A stretch of DNA of 64,000 bases. It comes from JAGQIB01 sp041393395 (GTDB taxonomy: Bacteria > ARS69). Both the position numbers and the translations under genes were made by a program. Location: positions 682,001-746,000 of the forward strand of contig JAWKKG010000004.1 of the NCBI GenBank assembly GCA_041393395.1. The letters are read 5' to 3'. Shown in pieces: positions 27,120 through 35,404 of the stretch. The notes below the pieces were generated by a model. The model was not told the origin of the DNA and made no database searches. It saw only the letters and a program-made list of their open reading frames with translations. Each line of letters starts with the position of its first letter. The first letter of the stretch is position 1.

Positions 27120-28861
27120 TCGTCCGCATCTCCGGGGTCGTCGGCCGACGCGTCGGCTCCACCGCCGTTCGACGCGATCTTCCAGATCTCGATGTCGTAC
27201 CCGGGTCGGACGTCCGGGTCGGCGTCGAACGACGCCGTGAGCTCGGCGACGTCCGGTCGGCGCTCCAGTTCGTCGCGGAATTCGTAGCGCGACTCCACGA
27301 TTCCGGGATCGAACTTCGCCGCGCTCTTCTCGCCGGGAACGAAGTATTCCCGCCGGAGCACGACCCACTCGACGCCGTCGGCCCGGGCTTCGTCCAGCGT
27401 GACCCACGGCTCGTAGTGACGAATGGCGCGCAGGTCGAACAGCGGCGAGTCCACGGCCTCCAGCTTCAACGCGAGGAACTTCGCCTTCCCGGGGTCCGTC
27501 TTCTCGAGGTCCTGGGACATCGCCTTCAGATTCCGCTTCAGGTTCTTGAGCGGGATGGCGAGCTGCGCGTCGTCCTCCGCGAAACCCTCCAGGAGGACGC
27601 GGGACTTGTTCGGGACGTTCTGCTCGATCCATTCGACCGCGAGCGTGCGGGTGTCGGTCCGCGCCTGCACGCGGTCCCACGCGATCGCGTTCATCGCGGG
27701 CTCGACCGACACGAGCAACGCCACGCCCAGCGCGACCGCGAACGACCCGCGGTCGCCGAACACGCGAACCCGACGCACGAGATCGTCGAGCGCGAGGCCG
27801 GCCAGCAGGCACAGTCCCGGCAGCATCGGAACCACGTACCGGGCGTAGTAGAGGTGAGCGCTCGTGGCGCCCGCGATCAGCGCGAAGAACGGCACGATGA
27901 AGGCCAGGTGGAGGATGCCGCCCTGGCTCCGGCGGACCAGCGCGGCGATCGCGCCGAAGAGTCCCAGCGTGAGCAGGCCGGGCCCCTGCGAGCGAAGCAG
28001 AACGCTCGCGTAGTAGATCCAGAGGTTCGTCTTCTGCTCGACCCCGACGTACTCCTCGCCGGCGCCGGCCCCGCCGATCGTGTCACCGAAGAGCGCAAAC
28101 ATGTCCAGGATGTTGATCACGAACCCCGGGTTGGCCACGAGGTAAACGACCCCGGCCGCCACCGGCGGGCCCCAGGACCGCCTTGCGAGCAGACCGCCGT
28201 CGCCGCGCAGACCACCGCGCAGGAACACCCCGAGGAAGTACGGGAGGAACAGGACGATCGCCGGCAACTTGTTCAGCACCGCGAACGCGGCGATCAGCGC
28301 GTACTTCCACCACGACAGCCGCGAGCGCCCCGCGACGTCCTCCACCACGAGGATCACGGACCAGAACGCGAACAGGGTCATCGGGATGTCGACGGTGACG
28401 TAGTGCGAGTCCACGACGTGACGGAAGGACACCGCGAGGAAGAGCGCTCCCCACAACCCCGCGCGCGAACTCCCCATCCGGCGGGCCTGCCACCAGACCA
28501 GGAACACCGTGAAGGTTCCGAGCAACGCGGTGGTGCGTCGGCCGATCGACCACAGCGCGCTCGGGTCGGCGGCGAACTGCAGCGCGAAGTCGTTGACGCC
28601 GGACACGCCCCCCGTCACGAAGCGCAGTACGAAATAGATCCCGAATTCGAGACACAGGAGGAAGTAGTAGCCTCCCTTCGCCACGCGCTCGAAATCGAAG
28701 CCCCCCATCGCGAGCCGGAGCGCGCGATAGACCTCGAAGCCCTCATCCGGATGATAGATGTACGGCAAACCGAAAGACGTCGCCCAGAAGCGCAGGATCG
28801 CGGCGACGAGCAGCACGAGGATCAGCCCGGCCCACTCGTTCCGATTCCAAGACGGTTTCAT
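27116..28861 (-). CDS. PMT/ArnT-type (GT39-like) membrane glycosyltransferase
   Basis: This 581-residue membrane glycosyltransferase uses polyprenyl-phosphate-linked sugars on the periplasmic side. The first loop contains YIYHPDEGFEVYRALRLA, where the His-Pro-Asp-Glu acidic motif is the expected catalytic site. About 10-11 helices follow, and the C-terminal 200 residues form a soluble periplasmic domain (KSRVLLEGFAEDDAQLAIP, then VEWVVLRREYFVPGEKS). The ATG at 28861 follows the previous stop with one base between. It pairs logically with the GT2 polyprenyl-phosphate sugar synthase upstream. Confidence 0.87.
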   Translation of the reverse strand: MKPSWNRNEWAGLILVLLVAAILRFWATSFGLPYIYHPDEGFEVYRALRLAMGGFDFERVAKGGYYFLLCLEFGIYFVLRFVTGGVSGVNDFALQFAADPSALWSIGRRTTALLGTFTVFLVWWQARRMGSSRAGLWGALFLAVSFRHVVDSHYVTVDIPMTLFAFWSVILVVEDVAGRSRLSWWKYALIAAFAVLNKLPAIVLFLPYFLGVFLRGGLRGDGGLLARRSWGPPVAAGVVYLVANPGFVINILDMFALFGDTIGGAGAGEEYVGVEQKTNLWIYYASVLLRSQGPGLLTLGLFGAIAALVRRSQGGILHLAFIVPFFALIAGATSAHLYYARYVVPMLPGLCLLAGLALDDLVRRVRVFGDRGSFAVALGVALLVSVEPAMNAIAWDRVQARTDTRTLAVEWIEQNVPNKSRVLLEGFAEDDAQLAIPLKNLKRNLKAMSQDLEKTDPGKAKFLALKLEAVDSPLFDLRAIRHYEPWVTLDEARADGVEWVVLRREYFVPGEKSAAKFDPGIVESRYEFRDELERRPDVAELTASFDADPDVRPGYDIEIWKIASNGGGADASADDPGDADE

Positions 28862-28862
28862 C

Positions 28863-29801
28863 TCATCCCTCTCCGGTCCGCGCCCGTCCGAAAGGCGAGA
28901 CGAGGTACACGATTCCACCCAGCAGCGCGACGAGGATCGTGAGTGCGAGCCAGGCCGCACCCAGCGCCACGGCTCCCGCCGGGTCGTGGCCCGACACGCG
29001 GAAGAAGTACTCGTAGCCCATCTCCCGCACGCCGAGCCCTCCGAAGCTGATCGGGATCATGGTGATGGCCTGAACCACCGGGACGAGCGCCATCAGGTCG
29101 CCGGTCGGCGCCACTCCCCCGAGACCCCGTGACAGCCAGGCGTTCGAGACCACCAGTCCGCCCTGCCAGCCGAACGACAGCAGGAAGCCCGCCAGCAGGG
29201 CTCCGGGGCGGAACCCGTAGCCGCGCACGGCGAGCGCCGTCCGGCGCAGTCCCGCGAGCGCTCGCGCCACGCGTCCGTCGCCGCGCGGCTCCGGGATCGG
29301 GGCGAACAGCAGGATCGCGACTCCCGTGAGAAACGCCGCGGAGGCCGTCAGCAGGACCCCGCGCGCGACCGCGAGGTTCTCCACCCGCATCGATCCGGTC
29401 AGACCGAGGATCAGCAGACACGCGAAGCCGAGCAATCGCTCCACGAGGATCGAAGCGCCTACCACCGAGAGCGGTCCCCAGGATGCGGCCCCCATTCCCC
29501 GGGCCACGTCGCCCCCGACCGTCGTCGGCAGGAAGAAGTTGAAGAAGTACCCCACCAGGTACAGCTGCAAGGCCCGGACGAACGGAAGCTGCACTCCCGC
29601 CGCGGCGAGCAGGACCTTCCAGCGAACGCCCGACAACGCGAGTCCCACGAGCACGACTCCACCCGCGCCCGCGAGCGCCGTCGGATCGAGCCCGGCGAGC
29701 ACGGCGCGGAACTCCGGATCGCGTCCGTAGCGAACGATCAGAAAGGTGATCAGCGCGACGCTGACCGCGAGCTTGAAGACGAGTCCTCGCGACCATTTCA
29801 A
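28863..29801 (-). CDS. Flippase-like membrane protein (LPG-synthase TM family), copy 2
   Basis: This 312-residue integral membrane protein of the UPF0104 / lysylphosphatidylglycerol-synthase transmembrane family has about eight helices. The YFFNFFLPTTVGGDVARGMG motif and the GGLGVREMGYEYFF motif near the C-terminus are the family hallmarks. It lacks the soluble MprF catalytic domain, so lysyl-transfer is not expected; members are proposed transporters of lipid-linked sugars. It starts with TTG at 29801 overlapping the GT2 stop (TTGA). It is a paralogue of the protein at 30828-31778 on the other side of the GT2 gene. Confidence 0.87.
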   Translation of the reverse strand: MKWSRGLVFKLAVSVALITFLIVRYGRDPEFRAVLAGLDPTALAGAGGVVLVGLALSGVRWKVLLAAAGVQLPFVRALQLYLVGYFFNFFLPTTVGGDVARGMGAASWGPLSVVGASILVERLLGFACLLILGLTGSMRVENLAVARGVLLTASAAFLTGVAILLFAPIPEPRGDGRVARALAGLRRTALAVRGYGFRPGALLAGFLLSFGWQGGLVVSNAWLSRGLGGVAPTGDLMALVPVVQAITMIPISFGGLGVREMGYEYFFRVSGHDPAGAVALGAAWLALTILVALLGGIVYLVSPFGRARTGEG

Positions 29802-30835
29802 GCTCTGCGCTTCCCGTCGCCCTCGACTCCGAGGACCTCGCGAATGACGTAGGTGGGCTTCTGCTGGGACTCGTGATACGTGCGGATCGTGATCTCCGCG
29901 AGCAGCCCCATGCTGATCAGCTGCACGCCCATGAGGATCATGAGCACGCCGAGGATCAGCAGCGGTCGATTCGCCAGCGTCGCGCCGGCAAAGATCTTGA
30001 GCAACGACAAGTACAGCGAGATCGCCGCGCCGCCTCCGAACAGGAGCAGTCCCCACAGTCCGAAGATCTGGAGCGGACGGGTCGAGAAGGACAGCAGGAA
30101 CTTGACGGTGATCAGATCGAGGAAGACACGGATGGTGCGCGAGATGCCGTACTTCGACTGGCCCGCCGTGCGCGCCCGGTGATTCACGGGCACCTCGGTG
30201 ATCTTCGCTCCGACCCAGCTCGCGAGTGCCGGGATGAATCGGTGCATCTCGCCGTAGAGACGCACGTTCTTGAGAACCTCGGACCGGTACGCCTTCAGTG
30301 AGCATCCGTAGTCGTGCAGCCGGACTCCGGTGATCCGTCCGATCAGCCAGTTCGCCATCCACGACGGGATCTTCCGCGAGACCAGCTTGTCCTTCCGGTG
30401 CTTGCGCCATCCGCTGACGATGTCGAAGCCCTCGTTCTCGATCTTGCCGAGAAGGAGCTCGAGATCGCGCGGATCGTTCTGCAGGTCCCCGTCCATGGCC
30501 ACGATCACGTCGCCGCGGGCGTGATCGAAACCGGCGGACATCGCCGCCGTCTGCCCGAAGTTCCGGCGGAACAGCACGGCCCGGAAGCGGTGATCCCGCG
30601 CGCACAGGGCGCGGAGCTTGTCCGGCGTTCCGTCGGTGGAGCCGTCGTCCACGAGCAGGATCTCCACTTCCCGCTGCACGTCCTTCAGCGCCGAATCCAG
30701 CTCGGCTCCGAGCGCGTCGACGTTCTCCACTTCGTTGTAGAGCGGAATCACGATCGACACGGAGAGACGTCGCGCGGCGGCCGCGACGGACGCCGAGTGC
30801 GGCGCGCTCTCGGTCGCGATCCGGGTATCAGACAT
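29798..30835 (-). CDS. GT2 polyprenyl-phosphate sugar synthase (DPM1/ArnC-like)
   Basis: This 345-residue GT-A family 2 enzyme has the catalytic order SIVIPLYNEVENV, ILLVDDGSTDGT and VIVAMDGDLQNDP (metal-binding DxD type). Two C-terminal membrane helices follow (FGLWGLLLFGGGAAISLYL and LLILGVLMILMGVQLISMG). It would make polyprenyl-phosphate-hexose, the donor for membrane GT39/GT-C enzymes such as the one at 27116. The RTAGQSKYGISRTIRVFLDL stretch is typical of this subgroup. Its ATG overlaps the upstream flippase-like gene by eight bases. Confidence 0.9.
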   Translation of the reverse strand: MSDTRIATESAPHSASVAAAARRLSVSIVIPLYNEVENVDALGAELDSALKDVQREVEILLVDDGSTDGTPDKLRALCARDHRFRAVLFRRNFGQTAAMSAGFDHARGDVIVAMDGDLQNDPRDLELLLGKIENEGFDIVSGWRKHRKDKLVSRKIPSWMANWLIGRITGVRLHDYGCSLKAYRSEVLKNVRLYGEMHRFIPALASWVGAKITEVPVNHRARTAGQSKYGISRTIRVFLDLITVKFLLSFSTRPLQIFGLWGLLLFGGGAAISLYLSLLKIFAGATLANRPLLILGVLMILMGVQLISMGLLAEITIRTYHESQQKPTYVIREVLGVEGDGKRRA

Positions 30836-31778
30836 GTTTCGCCTCCGTCGTCGGGCGATCGCCCCTGAGGAACAACAGACCCCCGGCGACCGCAAAGCCG
30901 AGCGTCCCCACGAACGCCAGCAACGCGAACACCGTGGCGCGCTCGCCGTCGACGCCCTGCGCGCTCAGAAAACCCACGAAACCGAGCTCGCGCACGCCGA
31001 GCCCGTTCACGGTGATCGGCAGCGCCGCGAAAAGCATCACCGCGGGCACGATCACGAACCACGAAACGGCCGGGAGATCGATTCCCACCGCGCGAGCGAC
31101 CGTCCAGTGATAGATCGCCGAGCAGGCGGCCAGCGCCACGGAGAAGCCGAGCGCGACCGCCAGCGCCGCGGCTTGACCGGACAGGAACGAGATCTTCTCC
31201 ACGAGACGTCTCCCCTTCGCCACCAACGGCCCCGACGGGCCGATCGCCCCGAGCCGGCCGAGCACTTCCGGGCGCGTCGCCACGACGATCCCCGTTCCCA
31301 CCACGGCCGCCACGACGGCCGACGCGGTCCACGGCCCGCCGTCCGGCCAGAGTCGCGCTCCGACGAGACCGCCGCCGGCCGCGAGCAGAGCGAGAGCCAC
31401 CACCCCCACCAGCCGATCGGCAACGACGCTCGCCGCGGCCAGGGCCTTCGGCACTCCGTCGCGGGCCAGTCCGATCCCGCGCACCACGTCTCCCCCGACC
31501 GAGGTCGGCAGGAAGTTGTTGAAGAACAAGCCGAGGAGGATCAGGCGCAGCAGCGAACCGGCTCCCCTCGGATGTCCCGTCGCGGCGAGCAGACGTCGCC
31601 AGCGCAGCACCCAGCAGGTCTTCGCGCCGAGCTGCGCCACGAGCGCCGCCGCGAGCCACCGCGGATCGGCCTCGCGGACCGTCGCCAGGGCGGAGCCGAG
31701 ATCCACTCGCCAGAGCAGGAACGCGAGTGCCGCGACGCCCAGGCTCCAGCGGAGGGCCGCGACGACCCGTCCGTTCAT
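30828..31778 (-). CDS. Flippase-like membrane protein (LPG-synthase TM family), copy 1
   Basis: This 316-residue polytopic protein belongs to the same family as the gene at 28863, with LFFNNFLPTSVGGDVVRGIG and VNGLGVRELGFVGFLSAQG. About eight helices, no soluble catalytic domain. The pair flanks a polyprenyl-phosphate sugar synthase, so one plausible role is moving its lipid-linked product across the membrane. The ATG overlaps the kinase stop as ATGA. Confidence 0.87.
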   Translation of the reverse strand: MNGRVVAALRWSLGVAALAFLLWRVDLGSALATVREADPRWLAAALVAQLGAKTCWVLRWRRLLAATGHPRGAGSLLRLILLGLFFNNFLPTSVGGDVVRGIGLARDGVPKALAAASVVADRLVGVVALALLAAGGGLVGARLWPDGGPWTASAVVAAVVGTGIVVATRPEVLGRLGAIGPSGPLVAKGRRLVEKISFLSGQAAALAVALGFSVALAACSAIYHWTVARAVGIDLPAVSWFVIVPAVMLFAALPITVNGLGVRELGFVGFLSAQGVDGERATVFALLAFVGTLGFAVAGGLLFLRGDRPTTEAKHV

Positions 31779-32599
31779 CCGGAGGACCGGGACGCCCGGG
31801 CTCGCGACCGCGCCTTCGCGCTGCGACCGCTCGCGGCGTCACCGCCCCGTGGCGCGCGCCCGCCTTCCTCCTTGTCCTTCTCGGACTTCTCCGCGTCGGA
31901 GCCGTAGCCCGAGTACTGGTAGTAGCTGTGCCCGTAGTAGTACGGGAGCACGTCGTCGGCGTTGTTCACGATCGCACCGAGCAGGTTCGCGCCCACGTCG
32001 TCGAGGATCTTCTTCGCGCGCAGCGCGACGTCGCGCTGGGTCCGCCCCGCGCGCACCACCATCGCCACCCCGTCCACCTCGCGCGACAACACCGCGGGGT
32101 CCGAGACCGGCAGCAGCGGCGGGGCGTCCACGACCACGAGATCGAACAGGAGCTTCAGTCGACTGAACGTCGCGGCGAGCCGATCCGGAATCAACAGCTC
32201 CGAAGGGAACGGTCGCCGGCCGCCGGCCGGCAGAACCTGCAGCGTCTCGTGCCGGGTGGTCTTGAGCGCCGCCTCGATCGAGAGTTCCTCGCCCAGGATC
32301 TCCGCGAGTCCGGGCTCCTTGGACACCTCGAACAGCTTGTCGATGCGCGGGCGGTGCAGGTCGGCATCCACCAGGCAGACCCGCAGGCCCTGGTGAAGCG
32401 CGGCGACCATCGCGAACATCGACGCCGACGTGGTCTTGCCCTCGCCGCGCTCCGAGCTCGTGAAGAGAAGCGAGCGCATCTTCTCGGTCTGCCCGCGACG
32501 GGAGATCCGGGTGAAGATCCGGCGGAACTCCGTGGTCTCCGGCGCTTCCGGATCGAAATCCTGGTAGATGGGCCGGTTCTGCTTGTCCTTCGCCACCAT
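31775..32599 (-). CDS. BY-kinase (CpsD/Wzc C-terminal-like tyrosine kinase)
   Basis: This 274-residue cytoplasmic bacterial tyrosine kinase regulates polymer length and export by autophosphorylation. The Walker A motif (SSERGEGKTT, about 48-57), Walker A' (VCLVDADLHRP, 74-84) and Walker B (LVVVDAPPLL, 154-163) are all present. A C-terminal cluster with Tyr220, 221, 222, 226, 227, 229 and 232 follows, then a basic tail. It is separate from its membrane activator at 32603, 3 bp away, as in CapA/CapB of Gram-positives rather than a fused Wzc. The XrtA locus kinase family (TIGR03018) is a likely home. Confidence 0.92.
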   Translation of the reverse strand: MVAKDKQNRPIYQDFDPEAPETTEFRRIFTRISRRGQTEKMRSLLFTSSERGEGKTTSASMFAMVAALHQGLRVCLVDADLHRPRIDKLFEVSKEPGLAEILGEELSIEAALKTTRHETLQVLPAGGRRPFPSELLIPDRLAATFSRLKLLFDLVVVDAPPLLPVSDPAVLSREVDGVAMVVRAGRTQRDVALRAKKILDDVGANLLGAIVNNADDVLPYYYGHSYYQYSGYGSDAEKSEKDKEEGGRAPRGGDAASGRSAKARSRARASRSSG

Positions 32600-32602
32600 G
32601 GC

Positions 32603-34219
32603 CTAGCCCACCCCTCCGCCCTGCATGATGAAGTACCAGTACGCCAGCGCGGCGAGCGCGAGCCCGGTCAGAAGGAACGCCGGAATGAGGATCTGGAAAC
32701 GTCGCCGGCGGCGCAGCTCGAGGTCCTCGATCACGGCGGCCTGCATCCGGGGCACCGCGCCCAGGATCGGGACTCCGAGCACCATCTCGATCTCGTCCAC
32801 GGACTTCAGCGTGAGATCCAGGTACTCCATGACCACGGCCGCCCCCACGCCGAGCGCGAGGCCCATGACCACCGCGAGCGCCAGGATCTTCGGCTTCTCC
32901 GGTGCGAACGGAGCGAGCGGCACCTGCGCGGGCTCGATGAGCACGATCTGGTTGCCGACGCTCGCGGACTGCACGGCCTTCGCGATCTGGGTCGAGTTCG
33001 CCTGATCGAGCCAGGTCTGGTAGAGACGCTCGGCGCTCGCGACCTCCTCGCGCAGGCGCGCGAGCCGGAACTCGGCCGCCGGGAGTCCCGCCAGATCCGA
33101 CGCGTAGCGCTCCAGGAACGCCTTCATCTCGTCGCGCCGACGCGTCGCGGCGTCGAGCGAGATCTGCGTGTACTCGTAATCCACGAGGTACTGCCGGTAT
33201 TGCTCCACGATCGACGGGAACGCGACCTGAGCGAGCGATTCCAGCTCGGACAGGAGCTGCTGGCTCTTCACGGCGATCTGGTTCTTGGCGGAAGTCACGG
33301 CCGTGTCCGTCTCGTCGAACTCCACGATCGTGAGCGCCAGGTGCTTCTCGAGCTCGAAGAGCGTCGACTTCAGTGCTTCGAGACGCGGGGACTTGAGGAG
33401 GCCGAGGCCGAGGAAGGCTTCCAGGTCGGCCTCCGCCACACGCGACTTCGCCGTCTCGTGGCGGCCCCGCAGAAACTCGATGTCCGCATCCGCGGCCGCG
33501 ATCATCGTGTTCACGCGGCTGACGTTCGTGGCGCTGATCGGAGACGCCTCGATCCCCTTGAGCGCCGTCTCCTGCTCGAACTCCCGCAGCTGCTGACGTT
33601 TCTCCTCGAGTTTCGCCTCGTAGATCGCGACCTGCTCCTGCGCGAAGCTGTAGGCCTCCTCCGACTGGAGCAGCTTCCCCTTCTGTGTGGACTCGATGTA
33701 CTGGTTCGCGACCGTCGTGGCGACCGCGTGCGCGAGATCGGGGGAGCTCGACACCGCCCGGACGTAGAAGATGTCGAACCCTTCCGCCCGGATGTCGAGC
33801 ATCCGGTTCAGGGAGCGGACGCACTCGCGGAGCAGGAGATCCCGCTCGTCGTGCCCCGGGTTCTCCTTCGCGAGTCGCTTCGCCTTCGCGATCAGGCGCG
33901 GACTCTCGTGGAGGCCGATCTGAACGGCGACGGACTCCAGGAAGCTCGACGACTGGATCCGCTTCCGCAGGATGCGGATGTTGTCGTTGTCGTTGCCACG
34001 CCCGCCGGTGCCCGTCGCCGCCGCGATCTCCCGCGTGAGCGGGGCCGGCGTCTCCATGGCCAGCGTCGCGGTGGACGCGTACTGGGGTTCGGCGAGCAGG
34101 ATGCCGGCGACCCCGGCCCCGACCGCGATGAGCAGAGGCAACGCGATCACGAGGCGACGCCGCCACAGCATGCGGCGGATCTCCCGAACGTCGATCGATT
34201 GCTTCTTGTCGAAGATCAA
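32603..34219 (-). CDS. Polysaccharide chain-length determinant (GumC/Wzc N-terminal-like)
   Basis: This 538-residue co-polymerase (PCP) protein is anchored by an N-terminal helix (residues about 23-44) and a C-terminal helix (about 505-530). A long, largely coiled-coil periplasmic domain lies between (EKRQQLREFEQETALKGIEA and similar). Near the end, PLAPFAPEKPKILALAVVMG is the Pro-rich motif typical of the family. It would bridge the polymerase to the export channel at 34228 and activate the kinase at 31775. Tight spacing on both sides supports one operon. Confidence 0.92.
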   Translation of the reverse strand: MIFDKKQSIDVREIRRMLWRRRLVIALPLLIAVGAGVAGILLAEPQYASTATLAMETPAPLTREIAAATGTGGRGNDNDNIRILRKRIQSSSFLESVAVQIGLHESPRLIAKAKRLAKENPGHDERDLLLRECVRSLNRMLDIRAEGFDIFYVRAVSSSPDLAHAVATTVANQYIESTQKGKLLQSEEAYSFAQEQVAIYEAKLEEKRQQLREFEQETALKGIEASPISATNVSRVNTMIAAADADIEFLRGRHETAKSRVAEADLEAFLGLGLLKSPRLEALKSTLFELEKHLALTIVEFDETDTAVTSAKNQIAVKSQQLLSELESLAQVAFPSIVEQYRQYLVDYEYTQISLDAATRRRDEMKAFLERYASDLAGLPAAEFRLARLREEVASAERLYQTWLDQANSTQIAKAVQSASVGNQIVLIEPAQVPLAPFAPEKPKILALAVVMGLALGVGAAVVMEYLDLTLKSVDEIEMVLGVPILGAVPRMQAAVIEDLELRRRRRFQILIPAFLLTGLALAALAYWYFIMQGGGVG

Positions 34220-34227
34220 GACGACCC

Positions 34228-35181
34228 CTAGTTGTTGTTGTTCACGTTCCGGAAGACCAGGATCGTCCCGATCGCCCCGACCGTCACCGCCACCACGTCA
34301 CGCAGGAAACGGGCCACGCGCGGCGCGTTGTTCCGCGGGACCGTGATGGTGTCCCCGGGCAACAGCGCCATGTTCCCGAACAGAACCCCCTCGTCCGTGT
34401 AGCTGTTCAGATCGATCTGGAACACGCGCGCCCGGACCGAACCCGGCCGCGTCACGCGGATCTGCGAGAGGTTCGCCTCGGGACCGGCGCCACCGGCCGC
34501 GAGGATCGCCTGCACGACGTTCGGCGCCGCGTCGATCGAGACGGCGCCGGGCTCGGTGACCGCCCCCATCACGTACACCACGTCGCCCTCCGGGCCCACC
34601 GTTTCCACCCGCGGCACGAGGATCGTGCTTCCGGCCGTGAGCGGCGGCAGCGCGGAGAAGTCGCCCGTCGCGAGTACCTGATCGAGGTCGATCACCCGCG
34701 GCGCACCGGCGCCGTCGGGCGGGATGACGCGCACCCGGGAGAGCGCCGCATCGGGGGACGGTCCGCCGGCCTCGCGGATCACTTCCCACACGCCGGGAAT
34801 CTGCGCGAACGCGTACGCGCCCGGCTCCAGCACCTCTCCCATGACGAACACGCGCCGAGAGTTGTACTTCAGCACGGCGACGGTGACCTGGCTGACCTCG
34901 CGATCCACGAAAGAGAATCGCCGGGTCAGCTCGTCTCCGAGGCGGTTCGGCGTCTGTCCGGCGGCCCGGATACTGCCGATCAGCGGGAGGGTGATCGACC
35001 CCTCCGTGTCCACGGTCACCACGGCGCCGAGATCCGCGCGCTGCCAGACCGTCACTTCCAGTTCGTCGCCCATGCCGATGGTGTACTCACCGCCGGTCTG
35101 GGCGTGCGCGATCCCGCCCGGGGCCAGGGCCAGCGCGAGGGCCAGCCAGACACCCCGGGACCGTGTGGCGAAGCAGCTCAC
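34228..35181 (-). CDS. Polysaccharide export protein (Wza/GumB-like)
   Basis: This 317-residue outer-membrane export channel component has a signal peptide ending GGIAHAQ. The Poly_export domain follows (YTIGMGDELEVTVWQRADLG), then SLBB-type beta-grasp domains (RRVFVMGEVLEPGAYAF and VYVMGAVTEPGAVSI). A C-terminal hydrophobic helix (about 290-312) precedes an Asn-rich end; in Wza this helix lines the outer-membrane pore. Unlike Wza there is no lipobox Cys after the signal. The GTG start at 35181 follows GGGGAGGGAACC. It is the first gene of the 15-gene operon, preceded by the sigma-54-like site at 35311-35326. Confidence 0.9.
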   Translation of the reverse strand: MSCFATRSRGVWLALALALAPGGIAHAQTGGEYTIGMGDELEVTVWQRADLGAVVTVDTEGSITLPLIGSIRAAGQTPNRLGDELTRRFSFVDREVSQVTVAVLKYNSRRVFVMGEVLEPGAYAFAQIPGVWEVIREAGGPSPDAALSRVRVIPPDGAGAPRVIDLDQVLATGDFSALPPLTAGSTILVPRVETVGPEGDVVYVMGAVTEPGAVSIDAAPNVVQAILAAGGAGPEANLSQIRVTRPGSVRARVFQIDLNSYTDEGVLFGNMALLPGDTITVPRNNAPRVARFLRDVVAVTVGAIGTILVFRNVNNNN

Positions 35182-35310
35182 GGTTCCCTCCCCTCGCCGG
35201 GCCCGCTGGGTGGAAATCCCCGACGGCGCCGGGGAGGACTCCCCGACCAATTCCGGGCGGCGGCATTCAGTCGCGCGCATCCTACAACGATCCCCAAAGC
35301 CGAACAAGAT

Positions 35311-35326
35311 TGCCAAGCCTTTGCCA
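35311..35326 (-). promoter_or_regulatory. Sigma-54 promoter of the exopolysaccharide operon
   Basis: Minus strand reads TGGCAA, AGGCT, TGGCA, with GG and GC ten bases apart: five of six -24 bases and a -12 with one mismatch. The transcript start would be near 35300, about 118 bases before the GTG at 35181. It lies 22 bp from a divergent sigma-54 match on the plus strand. Confidence 0.6.
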
Positions 35327-35347
35327 GGACGACATTTAACGACACTT

Positions 35348-35363
35348 TGGCCCCGCCCTTGCG
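35348..35363 (+). promoter_or_regulatory. Sigma-54 promoter of the divergent priming transferase
   Basis: Plus strand reads TGGCCC, CGCCC, TTGCG: five of six -24 bases and a full TTGC, with GG-N10-GC spacing. Predicted transcript start is near 35373, 32 bases before the ATG at 35405. Activator sites would have to lie within or beyond the divergent transcription units. Confidence 0.65.
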
Positions 35364-35404
35364 TTCATCCCGGGCGTGGCCCGCCCCCGAGAGGTACCGC
35401 GAGC

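Noticed and set aside
28863..31778. Lysylphosphatidylglycerol synthase (MprF) for the two flippase-like proteins
   Set aside because: Only the membrane domain is present; the soluble lysyl-transfer domain is missing.
31727..34231. 834-codon plus-strand frame opposite the kinase and chain-length genes
   Set aside because: Shadow of two well-recognised minus-strand proteins.
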